DNA from: Takashimella koratensis
Taxonomy: Eukaryota; Basidiomycota; Tremellomycetes; Trichosporonales; Tetragoniomycetaceae
Assembly (NCBI GenBank): GCA_003116875.1
Contig: BCKT01000005.1
Coordinates: forward strand, 434,001-498,000
DNA: 64,000 nucleotides
Direction of reading: 5' to 3'
Below, piece by piece: positions 57,406 through 64,000 of the stretch. The notes beneath the pieces were generated by a model that was given only the letters and a program-made list of their open reading frames with translations, was not told where the DNA came from and searched no databases. Position numbers and translations under genes: made by a program. Numbering within the stretch: the stretch's first letter is position 1; every line of letters starts with the position of its first letter.

Positions 57406-58166
57406 CTAGCGAAGAGATTTTGGCGAAGGTGACGGTCTAGAGAATGTGCTCGTTGCTGCGGCTAGCCTGGTCCGAGCGCGTTTCGCAGGTGAGCCAGAGT
57501 TGGTATCAATCTCGCAGAAAGTGCGACGTTTCGCCTCGGCTTCTTTCAGCATGGTGACTTTGCGCTTGAGGACGGTGTCGAGATTGAGATTGGCGTTGGC
57601 GGTCTTTGCACGTTTCTCTCTGGGCTCCACATGCTACATGGTCATTAGGACGTCAGCCGCACGAACGGTGAAAGGGGGGAGAGCAGCATACTGATTCAGG
57701 CTGTCGGGTCTCAGCTTCCAGGCGCTTGATCGTTTCTTTGAGATCGAGGTTCTCTTCAATCAGACGCTGGTGGTTCTGTATAATGGGAGAGGATGTCAGC
57801 AAAGACACAAGTCCATCAGTCGGCTGTAAGATTGAAACCGACCTGAGCAAGACTTGTGAACTCCCTCATGAGCGAGTTCTCCCCCTGAACCATAGACCGT
57901 GAGCTCCTATACCCGAGCACAGCTGAGTAACTGACCATCTCCGTTTTGAGCAAGTCGATGTGAAGCCTATTGAAAGCCGCAATGTCGAGGACATTATCTG
58001 ACTGCTGCAATAGATCCAAGAGATGACACAAGTCTTCCCGCCGTTGCTCCTGGCGTGCGCTAAACTGAACCCACCTAGGTCAGGGTGACCACGTCGTGTC
58101 TCTCGGTACCAGAGGGCAGTGTCATGGGCGCCGACTTACAGCTGCGAGCGGATTCGAGTGAAGCAT
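57406..58166 (-). CDS. Small coiled-coil protein of unknown function
   Basis: Five exons, 58166-58140, 58064-57936, 57884-57843, 57775-57692 and 57633-57406, all phase 0, give 169 residues from the ATG at 58166 (MLHSNPLAA). Helical, charged blocks follow: EDLCHLLDLLQQSDNVLDIA, NRLHIDLLKTEM, then NHQRLIEENLDLKETIKRLE, which has a clear heptad pattern. The C-terminal exon is basic with Lys-Arg clusters (PREKRAKTANANL, SPAKRARTR) that could be nuclear signals. The true start may lie upstream: the frame stays open through GGAEIESAALQDT before MLHS, and no clear first exon could be chosen. A kinetochore or spindle-pole coiled-coil subunit is one possibility, but nothing proves it. Confidence 0.6.
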
Positions 58167-59453
58167 GGTATCTTGAAGAGCCGCGGATTCGATTTCAGCT
58201 CCCCCAAAGGTTCTTAAAAAGTGATGTTTGGAAGTAGGGTGAGCGTGGTGAATCAATCTGCAGAGGATGAGGGTCGAGCGGTGGATGTTGGTTGAACATG
58301 GTGCATCTCCCTTTTCTCCAACTCCCTAAGCGATGTCAATATGGATGTTGATTCAACCATCAGCACTTTACATTCGCAACACTCGCTCGGCATTGACTTT
58401 TCAAGCTCTTCACAGACCTTCCCACGATAGTCGTGCAAGCTGCATGGGCCTAGTGCCGAGCCCCGGCCAGACTTGGGCCGGATTATTTTTGGCTCACGTT
58501 CAATCGATGCCTCTTGATCAGGTATACAGGTGTCGCCTTGGACATTCGCCCTCGCCTCTAAGCGAACGCCATCGCAGCTGGTCTGGGCCGGCATCTAATA
58601 ATCTCGTCTAACTGGTTCGGGGGAAGCGCCCCTGTAGCCCGCTGCCTGTTGCTTGATTCTGGTGGTAGAAATGATCTTTTCAGGGTGAGCGGTGTCTCTT
58701 GCCCTGTGGCTGTGGGGGACCATGCCTGTCGTCGACTGTCATGGCGTGACGCAGGCCGCCGAGGTTAATCTCCGCCGTTCAATAGCCTTCCAGCAAATCG
58801 AGAAACGTTTCTAACTTTGGCCCCAGGCAAGCACTGACCAATGACTCGGCGACCAGGACCCAGCTGCAACTCCAACCGCATGCTAGGTAACCTTTCATGA
58901 CCCCTGCCAACCTCCAATCAGCGGTCCGGATTGGAAGCGTTCCGTTTTGTGGAGTTGGTATGCAGATCCAAGGACCTGACCCACTTGTCCCAACCTGATC
59001 TAGTACCACCATCTCGACCTCTCCTTCGTCCCTGCGTTGCGAACGTGCTCCGTCCGTACGTCCCTCATCATTCTGACAAGCATGGTCTCACGCCCCACCG
59101 GCTCAGGACCAGGTTCAGCCGTCTCTTTCGTAACGCCTGCGTTCCTGCCTCAAGGCTTGAGATGAACCTCCCTCGGCCACCCCCGTAGCCGTATCCCACG
59201 GTCTAGGGAGACGAGGCACGGTACAGGACCAGGGAATGCCGACTCTCAAAGCCGAAGATGAGGACGAGAAGGTCCGAGGCGGGCGACGAGGACGACAAAG
59301 TTGAGGGTGTTGAAATTTTCGAGGGCCTGGGAAAGATCATGAGAGGGTCGATCGAGCCGAGTCTCAACCAGGCCTGCGCACAGGCGAGGGCTATAAAGAC
59401 TGGGAGACAGAGCCCTTGCCCTCGACTACTTCTCCCCATCCTATACCAACACG
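58167..59453. other. Divergent intergenic region
   Basis: 1.3 kb between the coiled-coil gene and GH89. The left 430 nt (to about 58594) have an open minus-strand frame containing ELEKSMPSECCECK and ILTSLRELEKREMHHVQP that might be an upstream exon of the coiled-coil gene. No gene seen to the right of that. Confidence 0.4.
59392..59398 (+). promoter_or_regulatory. TATA box of the GH89 gene
   Basis: TATAAAG 62 nt upstream of the ATG at 59454, implying a very short 5' leader. Confidence 0.6.
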
Positions 59454-60147
59454 ATGTTGTCCAACCCGCTCATGCTCGCTGCCCGGGCGTGCGCGCTCCT
59501 CCCGCTCGGCCTGACCCTTGCCCAGTCTGCCGTCGCCTCGCCCGTCGCCATCCGCGCTGCCACCAACGCTACCACTGCGTGGACGCCGGTCGGTGCCGAG
59601 CCCAACGGTACCCAGGCTATCCAGGCCCTCGTCGAGCGTCGCCTCCCCGAGTCGTGAGTGTGACGCCCTTCCTCCATAAAGGCCCCGCTGACACATACCC
59701 ATAGCATGCACGGGCTATTCGAGTTCATCCTCTCCTCCTCGGCGGCTACCAACGGCACTTACGACGCCTACACCGTCAAGACCGCCAACACCACCAACGG
59801 CAAAGTCCAGATCACCTCTTCCTCCACCTCGGGTCTCTCCCGCGGTCTCCTCACCTACCTTCGTTCGCGAGGCGGTGACATCTTCTGGTCCGGCGACACG
59901 TTCACCGACGAGCTCCTCGGTGCCCACCTCAACAACGCTACCACCATGACCGGCTCTTCCTGGGCTCAGATCCGATACCTGTTCAATGTCGTCACTTACT
60001 CGTACACCATGGCCTTCTACGACTTTGAGAAGTGGGAGTACCTCCTCGACTGGGCCTCCCTCCACGGTGTCAATATGCCCCTCGCCATCGGTGGACAGGA
60101 ATAGTGCGTGGTGGGCTCGAATTTTGAAGGGCATTTTTGGAGTGGCA

Positions 60148-60180
<33 letters not shown>

Positions 60181-62237
60181 TCACCACTGACAATCACACA
60201 GCATTTGGGCAGAAGTCTACCGCGACCTCGGCCTCGACGATGCTGACATCCTTGCCTACTTCTCGGGCCCTGCGTTCGAGTCCTGGTTCCGCATGGGAAA
60301 CATTCATGGCAGCTGGGACATGAACGTAACCCAGAGCTGGCTCGGTGAGTTGAGACCTCTGACTTGCCTTCTCTTTTTGCGTTGATGGTGACGCTGGCTG
60401 ACTCTGCCACAGACCAGCAGTGGACTCTTCAGAAGCAGATCATCACCCGTATGGTTGCTCTCGGTATGACCCCTGTCCTCCCCGCTTTCAATGGGTAAGC
60501 CATGCTTCATGCTGCGTCTTCCTTGTCACCGACTACGCTATGTACACTACGCTAACCACTATCCAGCTTCGTTCCCAAGGCCCTCCACGACGTCATTGGC
60601 GGGCCAACCTTCCTCAACGCTTCCAACTGGGAAGGCTTCCCGGTGACTTACACCAACACCTCTGCGCTTGACCCTACCTTCTCTACCTGGCCTACGCTCC
60701 AGACTGCTTTCCTCAACAAGCAGCAGCAACTCTACGGCGGCTGGACTTCGCACTACTACTCTATCGACCTGTACAACGAGCTCACCCCTCCTTCGTCCAA
60801 CACCACTTACCTCAAGAACAACACTGCCAATGTCGTCTCGTCGCTCCGCAACGTCGATAGCAAGGCGGTCTGGGTCATGCAGGGTTGGCTTTTCGTTTCG
60901 GATACAACCCACTGGAACTCGACCACCATCCCCGCCCTTCTCAGCGGTGCCTCCAACGACGAGATGCTTGTCCTTGACCTCGCCTCGGAGGCTATCCCAG
61001 CCTGGAACTCGACCCAGTCGTTCTACGGCAAGAACTGGGTTTGGAACACCCTCGTCGACTACGGACAGAACCAGGGCTTCTACGGTAGCCTTGACCACTA
61101 CACCTCCGAGGTCATCAGGGCCAAGCAGAACTCGTCCACCCTCGTCGGTACCGGTCTCACCATGGAGGGTATGAACCAGAACGAGCTTGTCTTTGAGCTT
61201 GCTCTCGATTCGCCTTGGTCGACGACAGTCATCAACCCGCAGACCTGGATGAACGACTTCATCACCCGCCGATACGGTCTCGGTACCTCTTCTCTCTCGG
61301 CGGGAGCTTCTGACGCCCTTGCCGCTTGGCAGATCCTCCGTGCCTCGGCTTACAACAACACCGACTTTTCCGTTCAGGGCGTAATCAAGTCTCCTCTTGA
61401 GCTTACCCCTGCGGACACTGGTCTCCTCAACAAGACGGGCCACCACCCGACCAAGCTCACTTACTCCCCGGCCCAAGTCGTTTCCGCTCTCGACCACCTC
61501 TTGTCCGCTGTCAAGGCCGCTCCGGCTCTCGCGGAAGTCGACGCATTCACCTACGACCTTGTCGACACTGCTCGTCAGGCTCTCATTAACGCCGGTATCC
61601 CAATCTACCAGAACCTCCTCAACGCGTGGAACTCGACAAACGTGAACAACACCCAGGTTCAGTCGATCGGAAACACCCTCGTGTCGTTGCTTACCGACAT
61701 TGACACTGTCCTCGCTACCAACGACAACTTCCTCCTCTCCAGCTGGATCTCGGACGCCCGCGAGTGGGCGGCCGGTAACGCTACCCTTGGCACTTTCATG
61801 GAGGTGAGTGCATCTCTACCTTCATTCCACAATCTCTGACAACTTTTGAACACTTGAAATGGTCACTGACAAACTTTTCCTGCATCTTTCTTTATCTATC
61901 CCTTCCCTCCACCTTACAGTACGAGGCCCGTAACCAGATCACCGTTTGGGGTACCGGCAACACCAACCCTTGGCCTCTTGACCGTTACGCCTCCAAGCAA
62001 TGGCACGGTGTCGTCGCCGACGTTTATGCCCAGGGTTGGAAGATCTTCACCACTTACCTCACCCAAACCACCCCGGCAAAGTACAACGCCACCACGATCG
62101 GCGCCGAGATTCAGACCCTCGAATTTGCGTGGCAGAACCAGACTTGGGGCCAGACCTCGGGCCAGACTTGGGCGACCGTCGGTGCCCCCGTCGACGTCGT
62201 TACCTCCATGAGGAGCAAGTGGGCCGCGTACCTCTAA
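59454..62237 (+). CDS. Secreted GH89 alpha-N-acetylglucosaminidase (NAGLU-like)
   Basis: Six exons, 59454-59653, 59705-60103, 60202-60344, 60413-60494, 60567-61803 and 61920-62237, give 792 residues. Signal peptide over about residues 8-29 (ending AVASP). Family hallmarks: RDIFW-like GGDIFWSGD, YSYTMAFYDFEKWEYLLDWA, HGVNMPLAIGGQEYIWAEVY, FSGPAFESWFRMGNIHGSWD, HYYSIDLYNELTPPSSN (first catalytic Glu region), VWVMQGWLF and MEGMNQNELVFELALDSPW (second catalytic Glu region). More than 15 Asn-X-Ser/Thr sites suggest heavy N-glycosylation. The human homologue is lysosomal and acts on heparan sulphate; the fungal substrate is not known and may be a GlcNAc-capped glycan. Intron 2 contains a poly-A tract. 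Confidence 0.92.
60154..60180. repeat. Poly-A tract inside intron 2 of the GH89 gene
   Basis: About 26 consecutive A directly after a T run, 20 nt ahead of the acceptor. Unlike the usual T-rich tract at a 3' splice site. Confidence 0.95.
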
Positions 62238-62538
62238 GCCAACGTCGGAGTTCAGGGGATGAAGGTTGGGAAGAGGAGGTAGTAGAATATAGATGGAATG
62301 GGATGGGAGGCAAAAGTAAGACCTCAGAGAGAAAAGTAGACCCCATAGAAGCTTCTGAAACAAGACTAGACATCCCGGGGTGCCGGGACGTCACAGTCAT
62401 CTAAAACAAGCCGTACAGGCTAGGCTAACATATAATCCCTCTTGGCTAGGATCCAAGTCTCAACTTGAATATAATGCATCAATCCTTGAGAATCGTTCGT
62501 TTCTCGTCTAGTCCGCACTACTATCACCTGAACACTTC

Positions 62539-64000
62539 TCACGAATCTCTAACGTTTTCACTTAACTCAAATTCGTATGCCGCTTCTTCTCTCGACAACG
62601 CCCTCCCTGTCCCACCTGTCCCTCCACCCGACCCTCCAACCCCACCTGTCGCTCTCCTTGCCCCAGTGCCTAATCGCGTCCAAACACTCGCACCACTCTG
62701 CTTCGCCCATCCTAAGGCTCCTTCCAGGACCTCCTCAAGACCTCCATTTGACCTCGGATCATCTAAGACAGGCGACCAAGCTGCTGCCCATCCGCTGGCT
62801 GAAGACGCAGCCGAGTCAGCCCCTCCGCCTCGTGTGTGACCCTGAACTCGGCCAAGCGCGTGACTCGATAACCCAGTGGCGGAGAGAGCGGCAGATGTCG
62901 CTTCGCGCCGTTTTTGGGCAGCTTCGTGTCGCAATACGTCTTTGATCGTGACCAGGCCAACAAGCTGACCTTCGTGAGCGACGAGAATGACCCGGGGTCT
63001 GGACATCCGAGTCAGCTTGGATTCAACAATGACAATTCGCAAAGAGCAGAAATCAAGCTCACCCCATTCGTCGGAACAGCTGAAGAACAATCTCTAATGG
63101 CATCTTTGGAGACACGATGAGCGGAATCTGCGGTATATACCCAGTCAGCATGAATCACTTCATCTCATCTACCCCACAGTCAATCCCTACGCTTTCTCTT
63201 GCTTTTCTCCTCCATTAGAGGACCTTCCACACTCACCTCATCAACAAATGGTCCAAAATCAACGTTATCCACCGTCCCCTCTGTCCCGGCACCCAGTGTC
63301 TCCGGGAACCTTTGGCCCGGAGTCTCCGGCCCTCCAACATACGGTGAGGCATAAGCGTTTGATGCTCTCCGCGGTGTCACGCCAGGCGGGAGGACGATAT
63401 CCCTGTGCGCGATAAGACCGTTGGCTTTATCTGCGTCTTCGCTAATGGATTGGAAAGTGCAGATCGCGTTGGGTGAGACTATTCGTGTCCGACGAGCGCG
63501 GTCTGATTCGGGAATTAGCAAAGCTCTAGGATTTGGGATGTATTACTGAAAGAAGGAGAGACAAACCTAGAGCAAAGCGGAGTTCGGTCTTGCGGATGAA
63601 CCCTACAATCGCCCGATCCGTTTCGCTACGGACCACAGGGAACCCTTGGAAGCTCGTACTCTGCACCAACTCGTCTGGACCCGATATCAGTTCCGAATCT
63701 CCCTCTCCCTATCTCTGCACCATCCTCCAACTTACTTAGTTCAGCCATTGGCATCCCCGTGGCACACATGACGTTCAAGTCCTTCTTCATGACGTGGGCA
63801 ACTGCATACGTCAGCGATAGAACGAAGAGGAAACATCGTGATCAGGCCGAAAGTGTACGAGAACTCACTAGGCTCCACAAACGCCTTGTCTCCTTCCTGT
63901 GCATCTTCTTTCTCAAGGAAGGGGTATCCGTTGAATTTAATCATCTGGTCCGCGATACCCCCTCGCCCGATCTGGTCACTGACTGCCTTGGTCACGAGGG
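62539..64000 (-). CDS. CLC chloride transporter, C-terminal CBS-domain part (cut by window end)
   Basis: The gene enters from beyond 64000; only its 3' end is here. Exons can be followed from TKAVSDQIGRGGIADQMIKF and GYPFLEKEDAQEGDKAFVEP (end of the membrane part) into CBS domain 1 (VAHVMKKDLNVMCATGMPMA, STSFQGFPVVRSETDRAIVG, FIRKTELRFALG). A linker of about 90 residues follows, then CBS domain 2 (PLIVSPKMPLEIVLQLFRRM, PRVILVAHEGQLVGLVTIKD, VLRHE). The layout matches fungal Gef1, a Golgi/endosomal chloride-proton exchanger. After CBS2 there is an Ala/Gly/Ser-rich tail of about 120 residues, ending FELSENVRDS. The 300 nt between its stop and that of GH89 are convergent and empty. Confidence 0.88.

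Noticed and set aside
58253..58594. Minus-strand open frame with helical-looking ELEKSMPSECCECK
   Set aside because: No donor could be found that joins it to the coiled-coil gene in frame, so it is mentioned only as a possible upstream exon.
60559..61497. Minus-strand open frame of 312 codons
   Set aside because: Shadow of the large GH89 exon; no motif of its own.

Overview
This is a nuclear fungal window, most likely from a basidiomycete of the Agaricomycotina. The signs are many short introns (about 45-120 nt, GTGAGT-type donors, CTGAC-type branch sites), very small exons, TATA boxes ahead of some genes, and a gene set of ordinary fungal housekeeping functions (Ssn6/Cyc8, Sec6, Mak11, Pex5, Qns1, BET bromodomain, Avt, CLC, GH13, GH89). 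I cannot place it to genus. No rRNA, tRNA, transposon, CRISPR array or virus-like sequence was recognised. Exon borders were read by hand; for most genes every exon phase adds up to an uninterrupted frame, which is the main support for the models.

Layout. 0-5 kb: two tandem, same-strand copies of an unrecognised gene family with shared promoter and shared 3' flank; the left copy has lost the middle and end of the gene. 5.1-6.1 kb: a tiny cysteine-tailed protein. 6.7-8.1 kb: a class II (4EHP-like) eIF4E with a histidine-rich tail. 8.7-11.4 kb: a secreted GH13 alpha-amylase. 12.1-14.4 kb: two adjacent, highly diverged paralogues of unknown function with the same exon layout. 14.7-17.8 kb: aminopeptidase P. 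18.1-19.3 kb: mitochondrial-type J-protein. 20.1-24.0 kb: Cyc8/Ssn6 corepressor. 24-28 kb: a 4 kb gene-free, low-complexity, G-rich stretch between divergent genes. 28.0-29.6 kb: DUF4743/Nudix hydrolase. 29.9-30.8 kb: prefoldin subunit 5. 31.0-35.0 kb: glutamine-dependent NAD synthetase. 35.4-38.1 kb: Sec6. 38.3-40.3 kb: Mak11. 41.3-44.5 kb: BET protein. 44.5-47.2 kb: gene-free with short tandem repeats. 47.2-48.5 kb: secreted cysteine-rich protein with a repeated Lys-Lys tail. 49.5-51.5 kb: aldo/keto reductase. 51.9-54.8 kb: Pex5. 55.2-57.1 kb: vacuolar-type amino-acid transporter. 57.4-58.2 kb: small coiled-coil protein. 59.5-62.2 kb: GH89 alpha-N-acetylglucosaminidase. 62.5 kb to the end: C-terminal part of a CLC chloride transporter cut by the window edge.

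The genes do not form a pathway cluster: they are independent housekeeping and secretory functions. The parts with the best chance of being new are the truncated tandem family at the left end, the diverged paralogue pair at 12-14 kb, the small cysteine-tailed protein, the secreted protein with dibasic repeats, and the RNA-level features: exons of 7-16 nt, one GC-AG intron, and branch-site-like hexamer arrays near 3' splice sites.
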